Positions 34,233-47,253 of a stretch of 64,000 nucleotides of DNA are shown in pieces. The notes under the pieces are model-generated. The model was given only the letters and a program-made list of their open reading frames with translations, did no database searches and was not told the origin of the DNA. Position numbers and translations under genes: made by a program. The stretch is from NCBI RefSeq assembly GCF_003945595.2, contig NW_024104406.1, forward strand, positions 62,001-126,000, in the 5' to 3' direction. This DNA is from Pipra filicauda (lineage: Eukaryota > Chordata > Aves > Passeriformes > Pipridae). Numbering within the stretch: position 1 is the first letter of the stretch; every line of letters starts with the position of its first letter.

Positions 34233-35887
34233 ACCGTCATCCCCACGTGGGCAGCACATCACCCAAAAACAGCAGCAGGGTGATTTAGGAAGAAATTAGG
34301 ACACTTCACAAGAACCAAATGGGAAAAGCTTAAACAAACCCCTTGGAAATGCCTTTTGATCCACCACAATCTCCACTTTATCATCGTTTGGAGCAACGAG
34401 ATGGACTTCTAACAATTCCTAACCTGATTTATGGAAGGGGAATTCAATAAGAGACTCTCTGAGGTTGAGTGATCTCATCCTCCGGAGGAGGAAAAGGCTC
34501 TGACCTCATTAATAAAGGTCAAATTTCAGACAGTTTGTAGGGGATCATGAGAACATAAAAGAAGCTGAAAGTGAGGGAGAGAAGACCCAAGGAAAAGGGA
34601 GTCAAAGTGAAGCCGATCCACAGCTGCCATTACCATGAACTATCAAATAACTTATTCACAACTCTGCTCAGGAATAATATGCTACAAATCCTGTCAGCAA
34701 GCAAGATAAGCCAAATCCCACTGTGTTTTCCCAAAATAATTCACTGTACATTTAATTAAATTTGGATATCAAAGGTCTGATTTACATCTCCCAAATACTT
34801 GCTTGAAAATAGGGAAGAGCAATGGCCGAGTGTTTATTTTTTTCTACCCAGCTTCATCTTTTGATCTTCTCTGTACTGCTGACATCAAATAAACACACAC
34901 TGGGATCTGAAAATTTTCTCCATTCCCATTGTCCCACTCAAATCAAAATTTACACTCACAAAGATAAACTTTCATGTTAATTTTTCTCATCAACTTCTCC
35001 CATACACACTCTGAATTCAATGGTTTTGAGCCTTACTTTACCTCCGTACAATGTGGTTTTCATCTAAGAGAGTCCTCTGCCCCAAATCCATCACCTGACA
35101 ACTTTTGAACCTTCCCAACCTTCAGGATTGTTTCAAAACATCCCTTGAAAGTCAGAGGAATATCAGTGGCAAGTGTGGGCTGGGATCAATCCCAGACATT
35201 TGCTGCAGGGTGAGTCACATCTTGTCCACTCACTGCCCACTCAGGAGTTGCTGAGGTAAAAGGTTGTGTTTTTCTTTCAGAAATAAGGGATTTGGTGTGT
35301 TTACAAGATTTTTTGAGGAAGCTGGTAGGTACCAGCACGTAGATGTCATCCAAGTCCTACTCCCAGGGTTTGGAGATGCCACTGCTCCAAGTCCATCTCC
35401 CAACCTCATGACCACACACGGGAGGTAAAGAACCTCTATCCTCAGCTGGGGCTTCTCCAAGCACGAGCTGAAAAGGATTTCAAGAGAGTTGTGAAGTGGT
35501 AGGAAAGCCCAAATTAATGGGCACTGGCTCCGTCCCTCCAGGGTGGTGACTGTTGGTTGGTGTCTCAGCCGCAGGGCCAGGGATGTCCTTGGTCTGGCAG
35601 CCACGTTATTCCTTGAGGGCAAAGAAGCAGCTATTCCAGGCCCTGCCCAGGCCAGGGAGAGATGTCTCCTCCCTCTGTGCTGGAAGGACTCAAGGCAGGG
35701 GCTAAAACAAGGGTCAAGGAGGTGACGTGGTGGAACCACTGGAGGGAAAATCGGCTGGTCAATGTTTAACGAAGCTGCTCCGTGCAAGGCACATAAACCT
35801 CTCCTTCATCCTCTGCCCAGAAAATGGGGAGGATTTGGCATTTTCCTGATTTCTGGGGAAGAGGAGGGGCAGGCACTTAGCTCTGCT

Positions 35888-36163
35888 CTGGGGGGACCAG
35901 TGACAGGACCCGAGGGAATGGCCTGAAGTTGTGTCAGGGCAGGGTTAGGTTGGATCTCAGGAAAAGGTTCTGCCCCCACAGGGTGGTCGGGCACTGACCA
36001 GGCTCCCCAGGGCAGTGGGCACAGCACCAAGGCTGCCAGAGCTCAAGGAGCATTTGGATGATCCTCTGGGGCACCTGGTGTGACTGTTGGGGATGGTCCT
36101 GTGCAGGGCCAGGGGTTGGACTGGATGATTCCTGTGGGTCCCTTCCAACTCAGCAGAATCAGC
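35888..36163 (+). mobile_element. CR1 LINE 3' part (group A)
   Basis: Reads CCAGTGACAGGACCCGAGGG, GGTCGGGCACTGACCAGGCT and GGTCCCTTCCAACTCAGCAG. About 90% identical to 38361-38641; the two copies flank window exon 3 in the same orientation. Confidence 0.92.
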
Positions 36164-37946
36164 ATTTACAGAGCACTCCGAAGATAAACGGAACCGCAGT
36201 CCTGCCTGAGGAGCAGACATTTCCTGGGATTTTGTGCACTGCCTTCCTGCTTCAGAAAACCTGGCACGGGTACAGCCCAGGATGGCCTGGCTGGATCCTG
36301 GCATGTTCCTGCAGCTCTGGGTGCTGGGTGTGTGCCAGTGGGGTTGGATCTACTCTGGCACAAGGGCAACACCGCTCCTGGCACTCGCTGCCTGACCTGG
36401 ATCTTACAGCTACACCACGTGATGTGGGGCAAAAAAATGGGTCAGAAACCTGGGAACTGGGAATTCATGAGACAGTACGGGGAGATGGGCAAGGGGAAGG
36501 TGGTTACGCTCCACGGGAGTCTTGGCTGCAGGAAGCAGAGGGTTAATGTGCACTGGCAGTGCTGGAAAACAGCAGGAATTTGGGCTGTTCTGGCTCTTAC
36601 CTGCTGAGATTTGAGGTTGGGAACCAAAGTTTAATGGCCCATAAACACCCACCATGGTGCCCTGCCCTCACAGACGTGCTGACTAAGCAGGCAAGAGTGT
36701 CCTAGTCTGCTTTTGTATTTAAAAATTAATTTAAATAAATTTAAATAATAAGTTTAAAAATAATTGGATTGGTAATAAAAAATTAATTAGCATTTGAGAT
36801 GCATTTCCTTATCAAAACAAATCCACCTTTCCTGCTTCACTGAATACACAAACAATGTGGTGGTTTTTTTTTCCTGACAGCCCAGACAAAACCTGTGATG
36901 ACTTGGAGAAAAAATCAGGAAAGAATACAACATTTTTGGTAAAATATTAAACAGAGGGGGAGGCAACACGTGCAGTCAGAAGACTCACTGGGTGTTATCA
37001 CTTTAACAACCTCTTCTTGTCAGAAAAGCAGAGAACCAAATTTTACAGGCGTGGATTTATTTCCAGGCCTTCATCAGGCTCCACAAGGATTTCTGGGGAG
37101 TTAAATAAAGGAGTGACTGTGCTGGAAGCCTCTGCAACTCCGCTCCTATGGCACAATCCACACGGAGTGTTAGTGTCCAGTACAACAATCCCCCTTTTGG
37201 CAGCTGTGGCTTTAGTTTGGATGCACAACCACCCCCCCAAAAACACGCCCAAGATTCCCAAGCCAAGGGTAGTTGGGAGCTGCAAGCACATGTGTGCACA
37301 TCCATACCCCTGGGAATTTTGGGGTTGGTGTCCCCCTGGCATGACAAGGGTGGATGGATACACAAGAGGTTTCGGAGAGGATGTCCTGGGTGCTGGCATC
37401 CAGCCCCTGCTATCACAGGAAACCTCCTGTCATCCTTCCATCAATTCCTTGGGAAGGTGGTACAGCACCGCACCGGCTTCACTTTTCTCATCCAGACCTT
37501 TTTTTCTCCATAATTTCAGTTTTCTACTCCTTATAGATGTGCCACCTACAGACACCACAGCTCCTTCACCACTTCTCGTTATTTTTATGGAGCAATTTCA
37601 TCACAACCCCCCACGTTAGCAAGAATTCCCCTTTTCCCCTCAATTACATAGAGTCCTCCAGTTTTACATACAAGGAGGAAAATTAGTTGCCATCACTCCT
37701 GGAGGGCGTGGGGGAACAGGTTGTTGTTGCTACAACAAAATCTCTTCCCTGGTTGCTTTGAGGACATAATATTTGAGGGGCTTCACCCTCCTCAGCTCAG
37801 CAAACACCACTTAAAATAACAATGTCCTCATTTATTAACCAAGGAAAAGTTAACTTGATGTTAAGCAGGTGCTGTCAGAGCTCGAGTCAGGTTTCACCTA
37901 TTTTAAAACCACAAGAGCACAGCCCAGAGAGCTGCTGGGACATTAC

Positions 37947-38063
37947 CTTGGTGCTCTCCTCCATGTCCTTGGAGTTGAGGAGCGCGTGGTTGATCCGGAA
38001 CACGATCCAGTCGAACAGGGCGCTGTACAGCGACTTGGCCATGGAGTTCCTCACAGTCACAGC
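37947..38063 (-). CDS. MYO9A: MYO9A motor domain, window exon 3
   Basis: This exon has 117 nt, 39 codons, phase 0 at both ends, acceptor CCCCCTCAG and donor AAG|GTAATG. It begins [20 protein letters not shown] and ends KDMEEST followed by K. NSMAK is the class IX version of the DALAK motif. [19 protein letters not shown] is the strongly conserved upper-50-kDa helix that runs toward switch II. The donor is slightly off consensus at +5 (T instead of G). Skipping the exon would keep the frame but remove a core helix, so a functional skip form is unlikely. Confidence 0.96.
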
Positions 38064-38360
38064 CTGAGGGGGAAAAGAAGAAAAGGTCATTGCAAAGGAT
38101 TCCTGCTCTGCTCTTAAAATGGCTTTTCCTTCTCAAGCTCCCACGCCCAATGTTCCTATTTCTCCCTTGCCAAAGCTTTTGTTCGCTGTTTTAGTTTACG
38201 CCGCGTGTGCCAACAGGAGCTGGGTGCAATCCCAGGGCTGGGAGATGTGGCCCTGACTTTGGCTTGGCTTCTTTCGGTACGTTCAAGGGGATGATACACA
38301 AGATCACACCATAAATCCCAACGCTGGTGGCAAAAGGAAAGAAAATAAATATATATTCTG

Positions 38361-38641
38361 TGGTGACCAGTGACAGGACCCAAGGGTCCTGAAGTTGTGC
38401 CAGGGGAGGTTTAGGTTGGATCTCAGGAGAAGGTTCTTCCCCCACAGGGTGGTCGGGCACTGAACAGGCTCCCCAGGGCAGTGGGCACAGCACCAAGGCT
38501 GCCAGAGCTCAAGGAGCGTTTGGATGATCCTCTGGGGCACCCGATGTGACTCTAGGGGAAGGTCCTGTGCAGGGCCAGGAGTTGGACTGGATGATCCTTG
38601 TGGGTCCCTTCCAGCTCAGCATATTCTGGGATTCTGTGATA
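38361..38641 (+). mobile_element. CR1 LINE 3' part (group A)
   Basis: Reads CCAGTGACAGGACCCAAGGG, GGTCGGGCACTGAACAGGCT and ends TTCTGGGATTCTGTGAT. It begins about 300 bases upstream of window exon 3 in gene direction. Confidence 0.92.
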
Positions 38642-39959
38642 TACATAAAATGTATAAGATATATATAATAACTTCACCAAGATCCTTGAAAAGTTCCCTG
38701 CAGGAGAGGGAAAGAGGAGGGTTGATATTGCACAGCAACAACAGCAAGTGATGGGAACACGCCTGCCAGGTCAGGCAGTGCCTGGTACCAGCAGAAGGGT
38801 CACAAAGGGGGAGGCTAAAATCCCTCTAGGAAATCTGACTGTTCCTGAAAACTTGAAGTTTTCCAGGTCCTGCCAACAGAAGCTACAAATCACAGGGAGC
38901 AGGTTCACTGCTCCTCCAGCAGCTCTCCCAGAAAAAAGGAATAACATCCCCACCACGGTGCTCCCAGCCACGATCAAAGAGATTTCACTTGATGGGATGA
39001 AAGCCAAGATCAAAGGAAGGTCCTTGGGCTTTGGGAAAGGCACCTCCAGACAGAACCAGAAAGCAATCCATATTTAAAGATTATCTTTGTTCTTGCTGCT
39101 TCTGATTCTTCTCTGGTTTAAATGATTACCCTGAGTAGAGCCTTGGTACATATTAATCCCCTAAAAACTTACGGTACCATGACTGTTAGATTTCGGTTTG
39201 TTTTTGCCACTGTGGAAAAATAAAAAAGGAAACAGTAGGTTCACACATAATTATTTCAATTAAAGCCTGAACTGTAACAAATCACTGCTTGTCACACATT
39301 GCCTTGAAATCCTTCTCACCAACCCTCCCTTCGAGGAACATCAGCTGAGTGGCCTCATTTCACTGACCCCAAACGACACCATAACGCTCATGTAGCATCA
39401 TTCATCTTCTATCAGCTTATTCCCACCTCTTTTTCCCTGGATTTTTGGAGGTGGCATCATTTAGTGTGACCACAAGCTGTTCTGCCAACGTTTTCCTTTA
39501 ACATGTAATGAACCCAGTGTGTGGTCTCCATTTCTCTCCCCCTACAGCTGGAACAGGAGCAGGGAGTGACACAGTCCATGCCAGGAGAGGTTTAGATTGG
39601 ATATTAGGGATAATTAGGAACCCAAAACCATAATCAACAACCCAGATCTCAAATTTTTCAACCGCTGCTTTTCGAAGCAGTGGGTGAATGGGAAGAGCTG
39701 AGAGGAAACTCCTGACAAAGTAAGGTATGGAGAATCCAGGGTGGGTGGAGCTCACCTACACATGGATCTCACTGGCAAATCTGCTGGCTCTTAATAAGCC
39801 AAGTTCTTTTCTCTGTTGTATTGACAAATCCAGATAATTCCTGGGCTGGGATGCTTGTGTTGAGGGAGCTTCCCAGTCTGACCATTCCCGAGACTCACTG
39901 GCAGTCACCCCCCAACATTCCTCAACACTGGGGCCCTGCAGGCTCAACACTGTCCTCTC

Positions 39960-40059
39960 AGGCACATCCTGGGGTTGTTGGGGTGTCCTGTGCAGGGCCA
40001 GGGTTGGACTTGATGATCTTTGTGGGTTCCTTCCAACTTTACACACTCTGGGATTCCGG
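39960..40059 (+). mobile_element. CR1 LINE 3' end
   Basis: Reads GTCCTGTGCAGGGCCAGGGT, TGGACTTGATGATC and CACTCTGGGATTCC. Joined directly to another CR1 piece at 40060. Confidence 0.82.
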
Positions 40060-40148
40060 GAAAATTTATTCCCAGAAAGGGTTGTCAGGCATTGGAAGGG
40101 GCTGCCCAGGGCAGTGGTGGAGTCCTCATCCCTGGACTAAATGATCTA
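40060..40148 (+). mobile_element. CR1 LINE internal fragment
   Basis: Reads GGTTGTCAGGCATTGGAAGG and GGCTGCCCAGGGCAGTGGTG, typical upstream of a CR1 3' end, which is here eroded (GGACTAAATGATCTAAAG). Confidence 0.75.
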
Positions 40149-40659
40149 AAGTTGTTGTGATCGGCATCGGATCCAGGCCACCCTAAAAATAGATCAACTT
40201 CTGGAAACATCTTCTGCCAAAAGGAACACAGGGAAGACAGACTTAAGAATTAAAATGTCTCTTTGAAGTGTTTTGGAACAAGGACTCACAGTTCCAGCAG
40301 CGACAGCCTGTGTTTTACAGGCGGGAGAAGATATAATCTCAGAACCCCAAATCTGCTCAAATTAAAAGCCTCCGTAAAACACATCTGTACGTGTTCAGTA
40401 GATTCATAAGAATTGAGATTACAAAGTCACTAAACACAGGAGCACATCCTCTGCCTGCTGCTGCCCCCACAGCATCCCCCAGCCCCAATCCAGGGCAGCA
40501 TTCCCTGCTCCTGCCATTCTGAACTCAGCTGAGGTTTGAAACTCTGACTTAAGGTCTGGTTTTGCTGGAATTTTTCAAAATATTTGGCGGTACCCAGAAA
40601 ATCCAGGGAAAGAAGAAGGGTTAAAATCTTCACCAAGCTTATACACGTAAAACTACAAG

Positions 40660-41122
40660 ATATTGAGGGGCTGGAGCGTGTCCAGGGAAGGGAACGGGGC
40701 TGGGGAAGGGTCTGGAGCACCTGGAGTGGCTGAGGGAGCTGGGGGGGCTCAGTCTGGAGAAAAGGAGGTTCAGGGGGGACCTTCTCTTTCTCTCCAACTC
40801 CCTGACAGGAGGGGGAAGCCAGGGAGGGTGTCAGGCTCTGCTCCCAGGGAACAAGAGACAGGATGAGAGGAAATGGCCTCGAGTTGTGCCAGGGGAGGTT
40901 TAGGTTGGATTTTAGGGAAAATTTTTTCATGGAAAGGATGGTCAGGCATTGGAACAGGGTGCCCAGGGCAGGGATGGAGTCCCTATCCCTGGAGGGATTT
41001 AAATGCCCTGTGGATGTGGCACCTGGGGACATGGGTCAGTGGTGGCCGTGGCAGGGCTGCAGCAATGGTTGGAGTCGATGATCTTAGAGGTCTTTCCAAA
41101 CTAAAGGATTCCATGATTCCAA
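40660..41122 (+). mobile_element. CR1 LINE, 5'-truncated copy
   Basis: Starts GGGGCTGGAGCGTGTCCAGG, continues AGGTTTAGGTTGGATTTTAG and GGATGGTCAGGCATTGGAAC, and ends GGATTCCATGATTCC. Different 3' end (GGCTGCAGCAATGGTTGGAG) from groups A and B. Confidence 0.9.
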
Positions 41123-41429
41123 GACACCCAGCTAACCTTTGACAGCCATTTTCACATGATCTGCTGGAATATAAAGTTCCCTCGTGATCCTTATTGGATT
41201 CAGTGTTTAGTGTGCTGACTAAACCAGCAAACAAGCAAGAGCAATAGTTCAAATCTGAGTACAAAACTAAAATACTTGTAAATTTTTCAGACTAGGGAGA
41301 ATAAATAAAGCCTGGAGAATAGAGGATGGGTGGGAACAAATGCTCAAGGGCTTGGAAAGGCAAAGAGCACATAATTACAGCAATATCCCATAGCCTGCAT
41401 GCCCCAGGTAGAACAAGGCAAAGAGATCC

Positions 41430-41484
41430 TGCTGAGTTGGACTCGATGGTCCTTGTGGGGCCCTTCCAACTCAGGGTATTCTCT
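41430..41484 (+). mobile_element. CR1 LINE 3' terminus, very short
   Basis: Only GCTGAGTTGGACTCGATGGT, CCTTGTGGGGCCCTTCCAAC and TCAGGGTATTCTCTG remain. Confidence 0.78.
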
Positions 41485-44400
41485 GAGGAAAAACCATCAA
41501 GATGACACTGGTTTTAGTCACACACTTCCACAGCCAAGAGGAACATTCCCTGGAGTGTGGGTCTACTCACTACAGTGAGATCCAGAGTGATATTGAAACA
41601 CAAGAGCCAGATTATTTCATCAATTCCTCAATTATTCCATCCAACCAACCCAACCTTGGAGCGATTCTGGAACAGCAACCCCCTCTGACATTCAGCTTTA
41701 AACATTTTTGACCCAAACAAAACCACGGGATGAAGGGCTCTTGTAACCAGCATAAACAATCCCCCTAATATTTTGTTTAAAAAGAGCCTGCCTAAAATAA
41801 ATCACTGTCTCTGTGCAGGGCATCGCTCGACACGGAGGCTCCGAAAATCAGCAGAAAGCAAAAGCAAAAGCAAAGCAAAGCTCATCCCTTTTGTATGCCT
41901 TAGGAACTAAATCGATGCACTGATCAATTCCGGGTAAGAATAATTCCAAAGGGGGATTTATGAGACAGCTCCAGGTCCCTAAAGGCTTCAAACATCTCAG
42001 CTGGTTGAGAGGTTTGCCCATCTCCCCTCATGGCTAATGTGAGGGATGATGCAGCAAGGTGGGGGGATGGATACTTGGGTATGGGCAGCTCTAATGATCA
42101 GTTCATAAAAAAACTCATTAATATTACATTTGAGCAGCCATTTATACATTTGAGTTTGCTCAGGAGGGTTTCTGAGCATCCCTCCACTGCTGCCTCCCCA
42201 GCACAGGCGGTGCCACACGCTCCTCTAGGAAAGTGAGGCAGGAAAACCCAAAGCCTGTTTTGCATGGAAAAAAATGCCCTTAAACACTCACATATTGAAG
42301 ACCACAACCCATCTGGGGTCACTACCACAAAAAACGCAGCTTAGGAGGTGGGTTTAGACCCCAGTCCCTGAGCACAGCCTCGGTTAATGAGAAGTGGACT
42401 TAACAAGCACAGCTGGAAAGTGAGTGAGCACCAAAACGACTCAGAGCCCTAATGAGGATTAAATACCTGGGGAGTTTATTAACTCTGACAACCCTTATCC
42501 CATCTCCCAGCATTATGCAAATCTGGGCACAGCCATAACGATGTGCTGAGTGACTCCACCGGGCAACACGGCCAAACTTCAACACTTTTTGGTCAGTGCA
42601 AGGCTGTTAAATCCCAATTGTTCAGCAGAGGACAACGCAGATGTGGGAGCAAGGTCAGTGCACCCACTCCAGATTTTCTACAAGCTACGAGTACTTGAGA
42701 AGGGAATGTTTCAGACTGGAAAATTCCTTGGATCTAGAAGAGAAGATTTGTTAGAAGACAGCCTGACCTGTTGCCTTGTTTTAGCCCAGCAGACGACTTG
42801 GTGCTTTGCTGTCAGCTCCAAAAGATTTGTTGGCCTTTTCTTCCTCCAGTTTTCCAGCATTCTCCCTGGAGACTGTGGGTGTGTGCACCTCACGAGGGAT
42901 GTTATCCACATTACTTGTTCACACTGGGTAAACCCGTCGCCAGCATTTCCCTACAAACGCAAAAACTCCCACCCATCCCCAAAAATCTGGCTTTACAAGC
43001 AACTCTCCGTGTAATTTTCCCAAGGAGAACCTGCAACAGCTTCAAAAATTCAGCTGTTAAACAGGAATGACCTCGATACAGCCATAGGAACCACCTATGG
43101 ATTCTTTCTCTCCCGATGACCCAGCAGCTCTTCCGGAATGAAGCCACGTGTGCGGGTGTTTCCTGCCCTCCAGGAGGAAGACAAGCAACAATTCCCCTTT
43201 CAGACCCCCATCAACACACACCTCACAACTCCAGTAATTCCAGGCTGGTCAGAAACGTTTCTTTCCAGGTATGGAGTTTGCAAGACTTGGTGCAAAACAC
43301 AAAGACATGAGCAGTTCAGTGATTTAAGTAAAGTCAGGCACCACAAAATACCTTTTCTGCTTCTGTGGAGCAGAAACAGAGATTACTCTTCCCTCCAGGA
43401 AATCAGATCTGAGCACAGGAAGAGACAAAATATCCCCTTTTCCTTTAGGGCCTTTGATGGGCTTCCTAGAATTTCTATACAAGGATGAAAGGTGCTTCCA
43501 ATGAAATATTCAGGAAGAAAAAAGCAGCACCAGAATTCTTACTCTTCAGGAAATCCCTCCAAAACCCCAGTCGGGATATGGATTTTTAGTGGCTCTCTGG
43601 GAGCCTTATTTGTTTGCTTTCCTTTTAACACATGAAATACATTTTCAATGCGTTCCCCCAGGAATCAATTGGCATTTCTGCTCCCAGGGATTTGGCACTA
43701 AATCCCAGGAACCTGTTGATACCCTACCACAGAAATAATTTAGCGAGTTATCCTCATACACAGGGTTTGATTTTCCTTATCATTTGATGGCTGCTTTAAA
43801 ATCCTTACCAGCCATTCCCATTTTTCCCCCCCATTTAATCTTGAAGGTGAAATTTAGCTTCATAATTACATCTGTACTTACTGGAACACAAATGCCTCAT
43901 TCCAAGATGACTCAGAGGACAAAACCACATTTTAATACCTACTGAATTTTGCCATGGTATTTACCTAAGATTTTCAGCTGAAAATCTCCCTCCTTCCATC
44001 ACTTCTGTGGGTTTAAGTGCTATATTTAATTTCCAAATAGGGGAAAAATCAGGAAAAAAAAGTGTATTTGTTTTCTTCTTTGCCTCAAACTATCTATTCA
44101 CCAAAAATTATGCTGCATGTAGGAGTAAAAAATGAAAGAAATCAGTTTTTATTCTAAAAAAACCCACATTTATGTCTTTTTTTTTTAAATATAGGTATTA
44201 GCGATGCTTGGCAAGTGTGAAGAGGAATTATCTGAGATTAGAACAAGCAAAACCAAGAGCAATTCAAGCTCTTGGATCTCCTAAAGGGATCTAATGACCA
44301 GGAAGAGAAGCCAACCCCCTGTTCCCAGTAAGCCTTGGATGTGCAGTCAATGGGAAACAGTCCACCAAGGCACAATGGTGATAATGATCATCATTAATTA

Positions 44401-44920
44401 AGTGATTAAATAAAGCAAACCAAAAATACATCTTGATTTCAGTAGAGTTTAGGGGTGCCAGATACTACTGAAGGGCTCGTGTCAGAGGAGTGGTGACCAC
44501 ATGGACTAAAATACTACAAAAATCCCATTTTTCTCTCTGACACTGTTATTGCTCCACAAGGGCTGGGAAAAACCACATATGGAAGGTGGTTCCAGCTTGG
44601 CTTTGTAGCTGTAGGGAGAGGAACAGTGCTGAGGGTGGTTTGTTGGGACTGTCACTGCTGTTCTGAGATGGAGCAGCATCTAAGGAAGGGAGAGACACTG
44701 TGAGAGCTAAATTAGGGAAGGAGCAGAAAATGGGGGGGGGTGGTGAGGAAGGAGAGTAGCACCACAAACAAAACCTGCCACCACATCTACGGCTCATCAC
44801 CAAAGCTGAGAGAACACTGCTGGGTTGGAAAAAAAAGAGACAAAAACCACTAAGTGGCTTGAATTAGGCAAGGCCTAAATCCATCTTCTGGTCCTAATGC
44901 AGGTTTTAGTGCCTCACTTA

Positions 44921-45235
44921 CAGAATCAGAGGGGTTTGGGTGGGAAGGGACATTACAGTTCATCCAGTTCCACCCCCTGCCATGGGCAGGGACACCTTCC
45001 ACTAGCCCAGGTTGCTCCAAGCCCCATCCAACCTGGCCTTGGACACTTCCAGGGATGGGGCAGCCACAGCTTCTCTGGCCAACCTGGGCCAGGGCCTCCC
45101 CACCCTCACACCCAACAATTCCTTCCCAGTATCCCATCTACCCCTGCCCTCCGGCAGTGGGAAGCCATTCCCCCTTGCCCACGCTGTGGGATCAGCCCAG
45201 GGCATGGTTGGTTTCGGGGCTGTGAGTGCCCACGG
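44921..45235 (-). mobile_element. CR1 LINE 3' part with internal deletion (group B)
   Basis: Minus orientation, collinear with the 50810 copy up to the CCATTCCCCCTTG point near 45178, then jumps to CACGCTGTGGGATCAGCCCA. The roughly 290 bases between these points in the 50810 copy are missing. Confidence 0.88.
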
Positions 45236-45328
45236 ATGGATCACGGCGAGTTTTTCATCAGCCAAAACTGATCTTCCACCAGGTTCGTTCCATCGAGTGG
45301 GTCCCAAGCCCCCCACACGTGGGCACAT

Positions 45329-45366
45329 GGAGCACTGTGGGTTCATGGAGCACTGTGGGTTCCTGC
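45329..45366 (+). repeat. 18-bp tandem duplication
   Basis: TGGAGCACTGTGGGTTCA occurs twice in direct succession. Confidence 0.85.
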
Positions 45367-46689
45367 TCTCCCACTCCCTTCCCACTTGTACCTGAACACG
45401 TTGCATGTTTGGTTTGATCCACAGCAATGGATTGAGTGGTTTTTGTGGTTCCCCTCTGGCTCATGGGACATGGGCTGAGACAAGCAGGATTAGGGGTTTT
45501 TTTTTCAAACAGAGGCTTAACACCCAGAGGAAAGTGCTCTTGCAGGATATCAGACTCTGGCTTAATCCCTGTCTTGGCATCCAGGAGTGTTATATCATGC
45601 TCGGGCTGGAGAAGGGTGATGTCATTTTCCACACTCGTATTTTATCTTCACATCATATTCAAAGCCTGTCGTTCCCCTGGGTGCTTTCCCTAAGAGAGCT
45701 CCAACCCTCAACGCACCACGTTGACTTCAGCCTGCAAAAAGGTTCTTTAATGATTTTCCTCCTCCCAATTAAAGGAGGAGGAAAAATAGCTTTAAAAGCA
45801 TCAGTGAAAGAAGAGGAGTGAAAGATGCAGGTTTTAATTTCTAACAGAAAAAAAAAAAAAAGAGGAAAAGTTCATTTAAAAACAGTACAAACTTTCCTGC
45901 AAAGGCTCATTTTTATGCTTTACTTCTAGAAGTGTACCTGTAAACTCTAGATTTTAAAAACCAACGAAACTCCAAAGCCCTGCACTATCCCTGGCTCCTG
46001 CCACATCCTGGCACGAACCTTCCCCTCTCCCTCTGGAGCTGGGAGGCAGCGAGGGTGTCCTGCCAACAGATTTCATCCAAGAGATGCAAGTGGCGATGAT
46101 GTTTTCCAGAACTTATGCGTGGATTTTCCAATGAGAAAAAATAGCCTGGAATGTCACTCCCATATGATGCTGCGTCGTGCCCCAACACGACACCGAAACA
46201 TGGATTTTGTCACTACATCAGTTACAAAGTTCCCAGATTCACAGGGGTCTTTTGGTACCAGTTTCCAACTTCACGTATCAAACACCTTCCCGTGCTCTCC
46301 CTTCTCCAGCACCCACTTCCCAGTGCCTTCCGTGACCACCTGCCTTGGACCGATTTCCCGGTCTCTTTATAATCACCTGCTTGGACAAAGGTCCCTCTCC
46401 ATTACTCAGAGGTACTTTCAGGGGATTTCCCAAACCCTGCCAACACCCTTCCCAAAAAATCCCAACAGGAGAAGTCAAATCAATGCATTTATCCAGAGTG
46501 AAAACCTTCCTGCGTCAATATATCCCCAGGCTGACAACTCAGTCCTTCAGAGCTAATTGTTTACCTGCTACCATAGGAGATAACAAAACACTAATTATAA
46601 AAAAAAATAATTATTTAAAAAGATATCATTAAAACCATTTTGAATATTTTCACCATGGGCCAGTGTGTCCATCCTGCTGGCCAAGGGGT

Positions 46690-47253
46690 GGGCAGGGGAG
46701 GGGGGAGGTTCTTCCCCTCTGCCCCCTCAGGTGAGACTCCACCTGCAGAGCTGCCTCCAGCTCTGGGGAACAACAGCACAAGGATGTGGAGCTGCTGGAG
46801 CGAGTCCAGAGGAGGCCACAGAGCTGCTTCAAGGGCTGGAGCCCCTCTGCTCTGGAGACAGGCTGGGAGAGCTGGGGGTGTTCACCTGGAGAAGAGAAGC
46901 TCCAGAAGACCTTCCAGAGCCTAAAGGGGCTCCAGGAGAGCCGGAGAGGGACTTGGGACAAGGGATGGAGAGACAGGCCAAGAGGCAACAGCTTCCCGCT
47001 GCCAGAGGAGATCCCACTGCCAGTTAGTTTGGATATTGGGAAGGAACTGTTGGATGTGAGGGTGGGGAGGCCCTGGCACAGGTTGCCCAGAGAAGCTGTG
47101 GCTGCCCCATCCCTGGAAGTGTCCAGGGCCAGGTTGGATGGGGCTTGGAGCAACCTGGTCTGGTGGAAAGTGTCCCTGCCCACAGCAGGGAGTGGAATTA
47201 GATTTCTTGAAGGTCCCTTCCGACCCAAACCATGCTGTGATTCCATGATTCTC
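46690..47253 (+). mobile_element. CR1 LINE, about 560-bp copy (group B)
   Basis: Reads CCCCTCAGGTGAGACTCCAC, AGCTGCTGGAGCGAGTCCAG, GGCTTGGAGCAACCTGGTCT and ends GTGATTCCATGATTCT. Open frames across it are chance frames of a dead copy. Confidence 0.92.

Larger units (their letters stand above)
29606..37946 (-). other. Intron between window exons 3 and 4 (8.3 kb)
   Basis: It contains an old CR1-like fragment (30327-30425), a 71-bp minisatellite (33941-34232) and a CR1 copy (35888-36163). The remainder, about 7.6 kb, is AT-rich unique-looking sequence with no gene signal I can support, including the long open frame at 32356-32880. Confidence 0.85.
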
